From: Pseudomonas graminis
Lineage (GTDB): Bacteria > Pseudomonadota > Gammaproteobacteria > Pseudomonadales > Pseudomonadaceae
Reading direction: 5' to 3'
NCBI RefSeq assembly: GCF_900111735.1
Contig: NZ_FOHW01000003.1
Span: 1 to 64,000 of the forward strand
Length of the DNA: 64,000 nucleotides
The translations under genes and the position numbers were made by a program. This document shows positions 1 to 8,103 of this stretch, in pieces. The notes under the pieces were generated by a model. The model saw only the letters and a list, made by a program, of their open reading frames with translations. It searched no databases and was not told the DNA's origin. How positions within the stretch are numbered: position 1 is the first letter of the stretch; the number at the start of each line of letters is the position of its first letter.

Positions 1-91
1 GGGACCGGCTTTAGCCGGGAAGGCGTCGGCAGTCACACTGCAGAGTTTATGGTGTTCACACTGGCCTCTTCCCGGCTGAAGCCGGTCCCAC
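1..91. repeat. REP pair (BIME), GGGACCGGCTT family
   Basis: Two inverted copies of the palindromic REP (GGGACCGGCTTTAGCCGGGA at the left edge, and its complement at about 69-91) flank a short spacer. The spacer resembles that of the pair near 59.55-59.65 kb. The pair lies just downstream of the leftward RidA gene. Such pairs are mobilised in Pseudomonas by RAYT transposases, and none is encoded in this window. Confidence 0.85.
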
Positions 92-101
92 TGAAAACCA
101 A

Positions 102-533
102 TCAGTCTCTGGGCATGAGTGCTGCCACCGCTTCGATCTCGATCAGCATCCCGTCCAGCGCCAGGCGTGGGACGGGGATGAGTGTGCATACCGGCTTCAT
201 AGTGCATCCCCATGCGAGATCCGCCTGCTCGACCCATAGACGCAACCGTTCTTCCGAGTGATCAACCATCAGCAGCGTCAGTTTGAAGATATGGTGAAGG
301 TCGGCCCCGCGGGATTGCAGCGCGGTGCGCAGGTTGGCGATCGCCTGGGATGCCTGGTCGGCAAAGACCGGGGAAAGCTGGCCTTGGGCATCCTCCCCGC
401 CCTGCCCGGCGACAAACAGCCACTCGGCGCCCGGGGCAACGGCGGCGAGGTGGGAATAGGCGTTGGTGGCGGGATCGTACAAGCCCTCGGGGTTGTACAA
501 GGTGAACGGAGCAGCAGCGGGGGTTTGCGTCAT
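102..533 (-). CDS. RidA/YjgF/UK114 family protein
   Basis: A 143-residue protein of the RidA fold, the usual length of the family. Classical members hydrolyse reactive enamines and imines released by PLP enzymes in the cytoplasm. The C-terminal signature around R123 and IEIEAVA (131-137) matches the RidA pattern in which the arginine binds the substrate carboxylate. The start is supported by an AGGA about ten bases upstream. It is a divergent member, not the housekeeping RidA of about 127 residues, so its substrate is unknown. A REP pair lies downstream. Family assignment is firm and function is inferred. Confidence 0.85.
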   Translation of the reverse strand: MTQTPAAAPFTLYNPEGLYDPATNAYSHLAAVAPGAEWLFVAGQGGEDAQGQLSPVFADQASQAIANLRTALQSRGADLHHIFKLTLLMVDHSEERLRLWVEQADLAWGCTMKPVCTLIPVPRLALDGMLIEIEAVAALMPRD

Positions 534-629
534 GACGGCGATCCTGAACGTGAGAGCGCCCAGCCTCGAACCTCCACCTAAGTAGAGGTCAAGCAGGCGC
601 CGACGTTTGAATCAATTCTGGAGCGCGTA

Positions 630-1814
630 TCAATTCTCCAGCGCATACCGGCGGCAATGCTCCAGATAGCCCTGCTCGTGGCTGCCGACCAAATGCACGA
701 CGTTGCTCCACAGCCACGACGGCGCATCCAGGGTCTGCGAGCGGTTGAGTTGCAGTTCGCGCATCCACGACGAGCGCGTGGCCAGGTCCATCTGCCGGGC
801 GTGGGCCAGGCCGACGACGCGAGCCAGGTAGCCGGCGGCTTTCATGGCTTCGCGCTCGCTCAACTGATCGAGCTCAAGCTTCATGTCCTGGGGCAGCAGC
901 TCGCGGACGAAGAAGCCGTGATCCAGCATCCGCGTCGCGATCATCCGGTTGCCCAGGCCTGGCGACAGATGCCGGGCCCCTTCCACCACGCGCTTGCCGT
1001 TGTCCCGGGGCATGCCCGCCCGCGGGGTGCGCGGCGCGGCGGCAGCGACGGCTTCCTTGATGTCGAGCAGGCAATATTCCTGATCTTCATCGTCGCCCAC
1101 GCTTAACAGAACCGCATAGCGCAGCAGGCCCAGGGAACTGCACCCTTTCACCCAGTAGGCGCAATCGAGCATCTCGACGCGGTCATCCCTGGATCGGCCT
1201 TTCAGCGACGTCACCAGCGCATGAATCTCTGGCGTCGAGCACAGCTCTTTCAGGCCGTGACGCTCATCGCGGGACAACGACCAGAAATGCTTGCCCAGCG
1301 GAATGGTCGGCCGCGTGTCCTCGATACGCTCATGGGCCAGGTGCTTCCAGGTCCTTTGAACGGCACTGCGCATCCCCGCTTTCACCTGCGCCGGGCGCGC
1401 AGGCTCTTGATCGTCGCCGTCTTCGAACGCCAGCTCGTAGCCCTGCATCATCTCTTCGAGCATTCTCGCGGTGGCGACGCCGGGCAGATCAGAGCCCCGG
1501 GCAGCGGTGGCCAGGGACAGCGCCAGACGCACCAGGTCGTGGGCCGGGTTACCGATCACGGTCTGATCCAGATCGCGGATGTGAATGTCGATGCGCCCTT
1601 TCGAATCGCCGGTGGGACCGAGATTACCGGCGTGACAGTCGCCACAGATCCATACCGGCGGACCGCTGGGCAGACGCCGGCCCGATTGACTGTGCAGCCA
1701 TTCGTAAAACTGCACCGTGCTGCCGCGCACATAGGCGTGGGCAGAACGGGCCATTTTCAGGTTGCGTAATTCATTGAGCGGCTTGAGGCGTGCGGAGGGT
1801 CGAGGCGTCTTCAT
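630..1814 (-). CDS. DUF2252 family protein
   Basis: A 394-residue protein with the signature of DUF2252, a poorly characterised family with resemblance to protein-kinase-like and aminoglycoside phosphotransferase folds. GDCHAGN lies at 58-64 and DLDQTVIGNPAHDLVRLA from 81, matching the HxxN and D catalytic-loop patterns of such kinases. I chose the ATG at 1814 rather than the in-frame TTG two codons upstream. No strong Shine-Dalgarno is seen for either. It appears to be transcribed alone. Substrate and biological role are unknown. Confidence 0.8.
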   Translation of the reverse strand: MKTPRPSARLKPLNELRNLKMARSAHAYVRGSTVQFYEWLHSQSGRRLPSGPPVWICGDCHAGNLGPTGDSKGRIDIHIRDLDQTVIGNPAHDLVRLALSLATAARGSDLPGVATARMLEEMMQGYELAFEDGDDQEPARPAQVKAGMRSAVQRTWKHLAHERIEDTRPTIPLGKHFWSLSRDERHGLKELCSTPEIHALVTSLKGRSRDDRVEMLDCAYWVKGCSSLGLLRYAVLLSVGDDEDQEYCLLDIKEAVAAAAPRTPRAGMPRDNGKRVVEGARHLSPGLGNRMIATRMLDHGFFVRELLPQDMKLELDQLSEREAMKAAGYLARVVGLAHARQMDLATRSSWMRELQLNRSQTLDAPSWLWSNVVHLVGSHEQGYLEHCRRYALEN

Positions 1815-1936
1815 GAACAATTCTTTGCAGGGAGATGTAGCGTTGACTCGCCCCGAAGAGAAATGTTGCGGAATGTTTCACGATTTGGGATGACGAGTTG
1901 TGATGTCAGAAATGATCCACCTCCGCCGACTTCCCC

Positions 1937-2854
1937 TTAGAACACAAACCCATGCCCCAACTCGCCCTCCATCCATTCGAGAAAGCGCCGCACCCGGGGA
2001 AATCCGGAGTGCGCTTTCGGGAATACCAGATGATGAGCCGCGACCGGGGCTGACAGCGCTTCGGGCGCGACCTCGACCAGCGCTCCGCTTGCCAGGTATT
2101 TCTGCGCCAGCAACGTGCTTTCGAGTGCAAAACCCAGGCCGTGGCTGGCGGCCTCGAGCGTCATGTACGAGCGGTCAAAACTCAACGCGTAAGGCTTTTC
2201 CGGGCGCGCCAGACCATGCTGGGCAAACCAGGCAGGCCAGCGCAGCAGCGTGGCTTCCGAGAGAATCAAATCCCGGTCCAGCAAGTCGGAGGCCTGAGCG
2301 ACCGCACGCTGGGCGACGAGCTTGGGTGAAGCCAGTACGGCGAAGGTTTCGTTGCGCACCGTCCGCACTTCGAAGCTCGGCCAGTTGGGCTCGCCGTGGC
2401 GAATGTCGACGTCGATTTTGTCGCGACTGAAATGCAGCGACTCATAGGAACACGAAAGATTGATCTGAATGTCGGGGTGGCTCAGGCGGAAGGCCTCCAG
2501 TCGCGGCATCAACCAGAGCAGCCCGAAGCTGGGCGAGGAATGCAGCCGCAGGCAGTCGAGGCTGACGTCGCTGCCCGCCCGCTCCGTGGCGATGGCCAGG
2601 CTGTGCAGCAACCCGGAAATATCCTTCAGGTACTGCTCGCCCACCGGCGTCAGCGTGACCCCGCGCGCCGCACGCACAAACAGCTGGCGGCCAATCATCG
2701 CTTCCAGCCTGGCGAGTTGATGGCTGACTGCCGAGGGCGTCAGGTCCAGCACTTCCGCCGCCCGGGCGACGTTGCCAAAGCGCGCGGTCTGCTCGAAGGC
2801 CTGAATGGCTTTCAGCGGTGGCACGCTGGCAGGTGCTTCGTCGATACGCCTCAT
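1937..2854 (-). CDS. LysR-family regulator, GcvA-like
   Basis: A 305-residue LysR regulator with an N-terminal winged helix-turn-helix (about residues 14-72, including NVARAAEVLDLTPSAVSHQL) and a C-terminal effector-binding domain. The helix spacing and the SYESLHFSRDKIDVDIRHG stretch resemble GcvA-type members. It is transcribed divergently from the SDR-MFS-transketolase operon starting at 3076. The 221-bp gap holds two dyads of the right kind for LysR binding. By family precedent it probably activates that operon in response to a pathway metabolite and represses itself. The effector is unknown. Confidence 0.9.
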   Translation of the reverse strand: MRRIDEAPASVPPLKAIQAFEQTARFGNVARAAEVLDLTPSAVSHQLARLEAMIGRQLFVRAARGVTLTPVGEQYLKDISGLLHSLAIATERAGSDVSLDCLRLHSSPSFGLLWLMPRLEAFRLSHPDIQINLSCSYESLHFSRDKIDVDIRHGEPNWPSFEVRTVRNETFAVLASPKLVAQRAVAQASDLLDRDLILSEATLLRWPAWFAQHGLARPEKPYALSFDRSYMTLEAASHGLGFALESTLLAQKYLASGALVEVAPEALSAPVAAHHLVFPKAHSGFPRVRRFLEWMEGELGHGFVF

Positions 2855-2925
2855 GGGCCGGCTCCGGGTGAGTTCTTGTTATGTCGGTAACCGCCATTCA
2901 ATCACCCCGAACGAGGCGTGACGAG

Positions 2926-2965
2926 TGCTGAATTTTTTTCAGCATCCAATGACTTTTGCGTCATT
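2926..2965. promoter_or_regulatory. two adjacent dyads, candidate LysR operator
   Basis: TGCTGAA (2926-2932) and TTCAGCA (2938-2944) form a perfect 7-bp dyad around five T. It contains the T-N11-A pattern of LysR sites. A second dyad, AATGAC (2948-2953) and GTCATT (2960-2965), follows. The two centres are about 21 bp apart, two helical turns, so both face the same side of the DNA. That is the usual arrangement of recognition and activation sites for a LysR tetramer. The site lies in the divergent gap between the LysR gene and the catabolic operon. Binding is inferred. Confidence 0.6.
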
Positions 2966-3075
2966 GCTCGACCCTTGCACGGAGCACAAGCTGATCCGGC
3001 CAGAGACTTCGGACAGCGAAAAGGTTCGCTTCCCGCTGATCCAGCCCATAACAATAATCACACGAGATCACGCCC

Positions 3076-3825
3076 ATGCTCCTTCAAGGCAAAATCGCAA
3101 TCATCACCGGCGCCGCCTCCGCTCGCGGTATCGGTCGCGCCACCGCTGCCACCTTCGCTCAACAGGGCGCCCGCGTGGTCATCTTCGACCTCGACGAATC
3201 CGCCGCCCGCGACGCCGCCGCTTCCCTGGGCGAAGGTCACCTGGGCCTCGCCGCCAACGTCGCCGACGAAGCGCAGGTCAAACAAGCCGTCGCGCGGGTC
3301 ATCGAACACTTCGGCCGCATCGACGTGTTGATCAACAACGCCGGCATCACCCAGCCCCTCAAGACCCTCGACATTCGCCCCGGCGACTACGACAAAGTGC
3401 TCGACGTCAGCCTGCGCGGCACCTTGCAGATGTCCCAGGCGGTGATTCCGCTGATGCGCGAGCAAAAGGCCGGGAGCATCGTCTGCATGTCGTCAGTGTC
3501 GGCGCAACGTGGCGGCGGCATTTTCGGCGGGCCACACTACAGCGCAGCAAAAGCCGGCGTACTGGGCCTGGCCAAAGCGATGGCGCGGGAGCTGGGGCCG
3601 GACAACGTGCGCGTGAACTCCATCGCGCCGGGCCTGATTCACACCGACATCACCGGCGGCCTGATGCAGGACGAGCGCCGCCACGCGATCATCGACGGCA
3701 TTCCTCTGGGTCGCCTGGGCGCGGCACAGGATGTCGCCAACGCCGCGTTGTTTCTGGCCAGCGACCTGTCGTCCTACCTGACCGGCATCACCCTGGACGT
3801 GAACGGCGGCATGCTCATTCATTGA
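3076..3825 (+). CDS. SDR-family NAD(P)-dependent oxidoreductase
   Basis: A 249-residue classical short-chain dehydrogenase/reductase, FabG-like. The nucleotide-binding motif TGAASARGIG is at 11-20, with two extra residues relative to TGxxxGIG, as in many sugar dehydrogenases. NNAG is at 87-90. The catalytic Ser142, Tyr155 and Lys159 (YSAAK) are intact. The DLD after the second strand (38-40) suggests NAD rather than NADP. It is the first gene of the operon with the MFS importer, split transketolase and hydrolase, so it probably oxidises a polyol or sugar intermediate. Substrate not determinable here. Confidence 0.9.
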   Translation: MLLQGKIAIITGAASARGIGRATAATFAQQGARVVIFDLDESAARDAAASLGEGHLGLAANVADEAQVKQAVARVIEHFGRIDVLINNAGITQPLKTLDIRPGDYDKVLDVSLRGTLQMSQAVIPLMREQKAGSIVCMSSVSAQRGGGIFGGPHYSAAKAGVLGLAKAMARELGPDNVRVNSIAPGLIHTDITGGLMQDERRHAIIDGIPLGRLGAAQDVANAALFLASDLSSYLTGITLDVNGGMLIH

Positions 3826-3913
3826 TGCCTTCTGCGCCGGCCGAGGCCGCCGGCGCTGTTCTGAATCGACGTTTCAGCCGCAGCTGACCATAAAAACAAG
3901 AGATCAGACCATC

Positions 3914-5212
3914 ATGACTACCCTCTCTATGGATGCGGTCGTTTCCGTCCGCACCAATGCCTACCGCAAAACCGCGTGGCGGCTGATGCCGTTTCTGATG
4001 CTGTGCTACCTGTGCGCCTACCTGGACCGGGTGAATGTCGGCTTCGCCAAGCTGCAGATGATGAACGACCTGGCCCTGAGCGAAGCGGTGTACGGGCTCG
4101 GCGCCGGCATGTTCTTCCTCGGCTATTTCCTCTGCGAAGTGCCGAGCAACCTGATCCTGCACCGGGTCGGCGCTCGCCGCTGGATCGCCCGCATCATGAT
4201 TTCCTGGGGCATCATCTCCGCCCTCTTCGCTTTCGTTGAAACCGCCTGGCAGTTCTATGGCCTGCGCTTTCTGCTGGGCATCGCCGAAGCCGGTCTCGCA
4301 CCGGGCCTGCTGCTCTATCTGACCTACTGGTTTCCGTCTTACCGCCGGGCGCGAATGACTGTGCTGTGGTTCATCGCCATTCCGCTGTCGGGAATGATCG
4401 GCGGGCCGCTGTCCGGGCTGATCATGACCCAGTTCGCCGGCGTGCACGGCTGGGCCGGCTGGCAGTGGATGTTTGTCATCGAAGCCATTCCCACCCTGAT
4501 CGTCGGGCTGCTGGTGCTGAGTTACCTCAAGGACGGCGTGCACCAGGCCACCTGGCTCAACGACGAGGAAAAGGATCTGGTCAACAAGGAGCTTGCCGAG
4601 GACAACAGCCAGAAAGTCACCCACGCGTCAGTCGGGGAGTTCATTCGTGATCGGCGCCTGTGGCTGCTGGCGTGCATCTATTTCTGCGTGGTCATGGGTC
4701 AGTACGCAATCACCTTCTGGCTGCCGACGCTGATCCGCAACGCCGGCGTCGCCGACCCACTGCACATCGGCCTGTTGACCAGCCTGCCGTACATGTGCGC
4801 CATCGCGGCCATGCTGTTGATGGGCCGCAGTGGCGACAAGCACCGCGAGCGGCGCTGGCACCTGGTGGCCCCGATGATCGCCGGCGCCATTGGCCTTTCG
4901 CTGGCGGCGTTGCTGGGGGGCAATCTGCTGCTGTCGGTGCTCAGCCTGTGCCTCGCCGCCTCCGGTGTGCTCTCGGCATCGTCACTGTTCTGGATGCTCC
5001 CGACCACGCTGCTGGGCGGGGTTTCCGCCGCCGCAGGGATCGCCGGCATCAACAGCTTCGCCAACCTCGCCGGCTTCTGCTCGCCGTACCTGATCGGCTG
5101 GATCACCACCGCAACTGGCTCAAGCGCCATCGGCATGTACCTGATCACCGGCGTGTTGTGCATCGGCGCCCTGCTGGTGCTGCGCATCCCCGCCGCGTCC
5201 GTCAATCGCTAA
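3914..5212 (+). CDS. MFS transporter, anion:cation symporter family
   Basis: A 432-residue major facilitator protein with about twelve membrane segments. It resembles the ACS family (hexuronate, phthalate, tartrate and 4-hydroxyphenylacetate permeases). YLCAYLDRVNVGFAKLQM near residue 30 is the typical ACS signature in helix 1. A charged cytoplasmic loop lies between helices 6 and 7. It is an inner-membrane proton-coupled importer, probably for an organic acid or a polar carbon source. It is 88 bp downstream of the SDR gene and 17 bp upstream of the transketolase, so it supplies the substrate of this operon. Confidence 0.9.
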   Translation: MTTLSMDAVVSVRTNAYRKTAWRLMPFLMLCYLCAYLDRVNVGFAKLQMMNDLALSEAVYGLGAGMFFLGYFLCEVPSNLILHRVGARRWIARIMISWGIISALFAFVETAWQFYGLRFLLGIAEAGLAPGLLLYLTYWFPSYRRARMTVLWFIAIPLSGMIGGPLSGLIMTQFAGVHGWAGWQWMFVIEAIPTLIVGLLVLSYLKDGVHQATWLNDEEKDLVNKELAEDNSQKVTHASVGEFIRDRRLWLLACIYFCVVMGQYAITFWLPTLIRNAGVADPLHIGLLTSLPYMCAIAAMLLMGRSGDKHRERRWHLVAPMIAGAIGLSLAALLGGNLLLSVLSLCLAASGVLSASSLFWMLPTTLLGGVSAAAGIAGINSFANLAGFCSPYLIGWITTATGSSAIGMYLITGVLCIGALLVLRIPAASVNR

Positions 5213-5229
5213 TAAAAGGAGCCACTCAC

Positions 5230-6078
5230 ATGAACATCAGTCCATCGGGTCACGCCGCTTTGTCGCTGGCCCAGCGCGCCTTCAATATTCGTCGCCACGC
5301 CCTGCGCATGGGGCAGGTTCAGGGCCAGGGGTATGTCGGTCAGGCGCTGGGCGCGGCCGATCTGCTCGCGGTGTCCTATTTCCATGCCTTGCGCTATCAG
5401 CCGCAAGACCCCGAATGGGAAGATCGCGACCGTTTTTACCTGTCCATCGGTCACTACGCCATCGCGCTTTACGCTGCGTTGATCGAAGCCGAGGTCATTC
5501 CGCTCGATGAGCTGGAAACCTACGGCTCCGATGACAGCCGCCTGCCCATGTCGGGTATGGCCGCTTACACACCGGGCATGGAAATCACCGGCGGCTCGCT
5601 GGGACACGGACTGGGCATTGCCGTCGGCGCGTGCCTGGGCCTCAAGCGCAAGCACTCCGCCTCGTTCGTTTACAACCTGCTCTCGGACGGCGAGTTGAAC
5701 GAAGGCTCGACCTGGGAAGCGGCGATGTCGGCCTCCCACTGGAAGCTGGACAACCTCATCGCGATCATCGACGTGAACAACCAGCAGGCCGACGGCCATT
5801 CCAGCGAAGTGCTGGCGTTCGAACCCATCGTTGACCGCTGGCAGGCTTTCGGCTGGTTCACCCAGCGTGTCGACGGCAATGACATCGACGCGCTGGTCAG
5901 CGCCTTTGACGCCGCGCGCAACCACACCGGGGCGCAACCTAGGGTGATCATCTGCGACACCAAAATGGGTAAAGGCGTGGACTTTCTGGAGACCCGCGAG
6001 AAAACCCACTTCATTCGCGTCGATGAGAACGAGTGGGATCTGGCACTGGAAAATTTGCAAATCGGGAGAACGGCATGA
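5230..6078 (+). CDS. transketolase, N-terminal (ThDP-binding) subunit
   Basis: A 282-residue N-terminal half of a split transketolase. It has the glycine-rich GGSLGHGLGIAVG (121-133) and the ThDP/Mg motif, SDGELNEG at 152-159 with NN at 183-184. The usual GDGE is SDGE here, retaining the metal-binding Asp. The start is the ATG at 5230 preceded by AAAGGAG. The ORF open upstream of it is only read-through in the transporter. The stop overlaps the next start (ATGA), so the two halves are translationally coupled. The pair is not linked to Calvin or pentose-phosphate genes, so it is probably a catabolic transketolase. Confidence 0.92.
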   Translation: MNISPSGHAALSLAQRAFNIRRHALRMGQVQGQGYVGQALGAADLLAVSYFHALRYQPQDPEWEDRDRFYLSIGHYAIALYAALIEAEVIPLDELETYGSDDSRLPMSGMAAYTPGMEITGGSLGHGLGIAVGACLGLKRKHSASFVYNLLSDGELNEGSTWEAAMSASHWKLDNLIAIIDVNNQQADGHSSEVLAFEPIVDRWQAFGWFTQRVDGNDIDALVSAFDAARNHTGAQPRVIICDTKMGKGVDFLETREKTHFIRVDENEWDLALENLQIGRTA

Positions 6079-7082
6079 GCGCACTGACCCACAACGAGCC
6101 CGGCAAGAAACGTCTAACGACGTCGGCGATGATTGCTTCGATTGCGTCCGAAGGCCAGGCCACACGCCCGGCGCCATTCGGCCACGCGCTGGCGGCCCTC
6201 GCCGAGCAACGCGCGGACATCGTCGGGCTCTCCGCCGACCTGTCGAAATACACCGATCTGCACATTTTCGCCAAGGCCCACCCGGAGCGCTTCTACCAGA
6301 TGGGCATGGCCGAGCAGTTGCTGATGAGCGCAGCGGCCGGCATGGCCCGAGAAGGCTTCGTCCCCTTCGCCACCACCTACGCGGTGTTCGCGTCCCGTCG
6401 GGCCTATGACTTTATCTGCATGGCCATCGCCGAAGAAAACCTCAACGTCAAGATCGTCTGCGGATTGCCCGGCCTGACCACTGGATATGGCCCGAGCCAT
6501 CAGGCGACCGACGATCTGGCGATCTTCCGCGCCATGCCCAACCTGATGATCGTCGACCCTTGCGACGCGCTGGAAATCGAACAGGCAGTGCCAGCCATCG
6601 CCGCCCATCAAGGTCCGGTGTACATGCGCCTGTTGCGCGGTAATGTCCCGCTGGTGCTCGACGAATACGGCTACACCTTCGAGATCGGCAAGGCCAAGAC
6701 CCTGCGCACCGGCAACGATGTGCTGATCATCTCCACGGGGCTGATGACCATGCGCGCGCTGGAAGCGGCGAAGGCACTGCAAGCCGACGGCGTCGATGTG
6801 GCAGTGCTGCACGTGCCGACCATCAAGCCGCTGGACGAGCAGACCCTTCTCGCCGAAGCGCGCAAACCCGGACGGTTGGTGGTGACGGCGGAAAACCATT
6901 CCATCATCGGCGGGCTGGGTGAAGCGGTGGCGACGGTGCTCTTGCGCAACGGCGTGACGCCGACGTTCCGGCAGATCGCCCTGCCCGACGCCTTCCTCGA
7001 CGCCGGCGCCCTGCCGACACTGCATGATCGCTACGGGATTTCCACCCCGGCGGTGTGCGCGCGTATCAAGGCGTGGTTGTAA
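6075..7082 (+). CDS. transketolase, C-terminal subunit
   Basis: A 335-residue C-terminal half: pyrimidine-binding domain (about 30-195) followed by the transketolase C-terminal domain. Glu80 in MGMAEQ is the conserved glutamate that activates ThDP. The start is the ATG in the ATGA overlap with the N-terminal subunit, and the longer upstream ATG lies inside that gene. Together the two form a functional heteromeric transketolase, transferring two-carbon units between a ketose and an aldose. Split transketolases in catabolic operons often act on unusual sugars. The actual donor is unknown. Confidence 0.92.
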   Translation: MSALTHNEPGKKRLTTSAMIASIASEGQATRPAPFGHALAALAEQRADIVGLSADLSKYTDLHIFAKAHPERFYQMGMAEQLLMSAAAGMAREGFVPFATTYAVFASRRAYDFICMAIAEENLNVKIVCGLPGLTTGYGPSHQATDDLAIFRAMPNLMIVDPCDALEIEQAVPAIAAHQGPVYMRLLRGNVPLVLDEYGYTFEIGKAKTLRTGNDVLIISTGLMTMRALEAAKALQADGVDVAVLHVPTIKPLDEQTLLAEARKPGRLVVTAENHSIIGGLGEAVATVLLRNGVTPTFRQIALPDAFLDAGALPTLHDRYGISTPAVCARIKAWL

Positions 7083-7137
7083 GCGCAGAACATCGGGGGG
7101 CTCTTCGAGTCCCCCCTCTTCGCCCAGGAGATTATTC

Positions 7138-8082
7138 GTGGACCCCGACCAACTGCTGGATCCCGAGTACCCCTTCTTTCGCGACGAAGTGTCCAGCGAA
7201 TGGACGCTGAGCCATCTCGCCGACATTCGCACACGTATCCACGCCACCTTCAAACCCGCCGGACTTGCGCGCGGTGAACAGCACTGGGTCAGTCAGCCCG
7301 CAGCCGCCCACACACTACGGCTGTGCCTCTACCGACCTGGGAAAAGCGCTGATGCCCACGACCTCCCCGCGATTCTCTACGTGCATGGCGGCGGGTACGT
7401 GCTGGGTTGCCCGGAAATGGCCGACGACTACCTGGCGGATCTGGCGATTGAGTTGGGCGCCGTGATCGTCGCCGTCGATTATCGGCTCGCGCCGGAGCAT
7501 CCGTTTCCCGCGCCGCTGGAGGACTGCTATCGCGGACTTGAATGGCTTCACCGAGAGCATGCTGCGCTGAGCGTCGATCCTGGCCGCATCGCAATCATGG
7601 GGCACAGCGCGGGCGGCGGACTTGCTGCGGCGTTGACACTGCTTGCCCCGGACCGTGGCGAGATTTCCGTCGCCGGCTCGGTGCTCATTTATCCCATGCT
7701 CGACCCTCGCACCGGCACCGCCGATGCACCCGTGCAAAACCCCGGCACCGGTACGTTCAGCTGGTCACGGGAGGCCAACCAATTCTGCTGGCAGTGCTAC
7801 CGCGGCGAGTACCTCTGCAACGATGAGCAGGCGGCGCTGTTTTCTCCCGCGCTGGCCACTGACCTCAGCCACCTGCCGCCGAGCTTCATCGCTGTCGGTG
7901 CGTTGGATCTGTTCGTGGATGAAGACATGGCCTACGCGGGCCATCTCTCTCGCAGCGGCGTGCCCGTCGAGCTGCACGTTTATCCCGGCGTGCCGCACAT
8001 GTTCGATCTGCACCCGGGCGGCGTGACAGAGCAGTGCAAGACGGATGTCGTCCGCGCGCTGAGGAAAATGCTGGGGCTATGA
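7138..8082 (+). CDS. alpha/beta hydrolase, HSL family
   Basis: A 314-residue hormone-sensitive-lipase type hydrolase. It has the oxyanion HGGG at 83-86, the nucleophile elbow GHSAG with Ser157, Asp257 (ALDLF) and His287 (PHMFD), a complete catalytic triad. The GTG start at 7138 is chosen because CAGGAG precedes it at the correct distance and the upstream ATG lies in the transketolase. It has no signal peptide. As last gene of the catabolic operon it probably hydrolyses a short-chain ester or lactone. One reading is that the imported compound is an acylated or lactonised sugar acid. Confidence 0.88.
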   Translation: MDPDQLLDPEYPFFRDEVSSEWTLSHLADIRTRIHATFKPAGLARGEQHWVSQPAAAHTLRLCLYRPGKSADAHDLPAILYVHGGGYVLGCPEMADDYLADLAIELGAVIVAVDYRLAPEHPFPAPLEDCYRGLEWLHREHAALSVDPGRIAIMGHSAGGGLAAALTLLAPDRGEISVAGSVLIYPMLDPRTGTADAPVQNPGTGTFSWSREANQFCWQCYRGEYLCNDEQAALFSPALATDLSHLPPSFIAVGALDLFVDEDMAYAGHLSRSGVPVELHVYPGVPHMFDLHPGGVTEQCKTDVVRALRKMLGL

Positions 8083-8103
8083 TCCGTCCTGCGGGGCAGC
8101 TTT

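Noticed and set aside
4660..5229. N-terminal extension of the transketolase into the transporter
   Set aside because: This is out-of-frame read-through of the MFS gene. The ATG at 5230 with AAAGGAG fits the family start.
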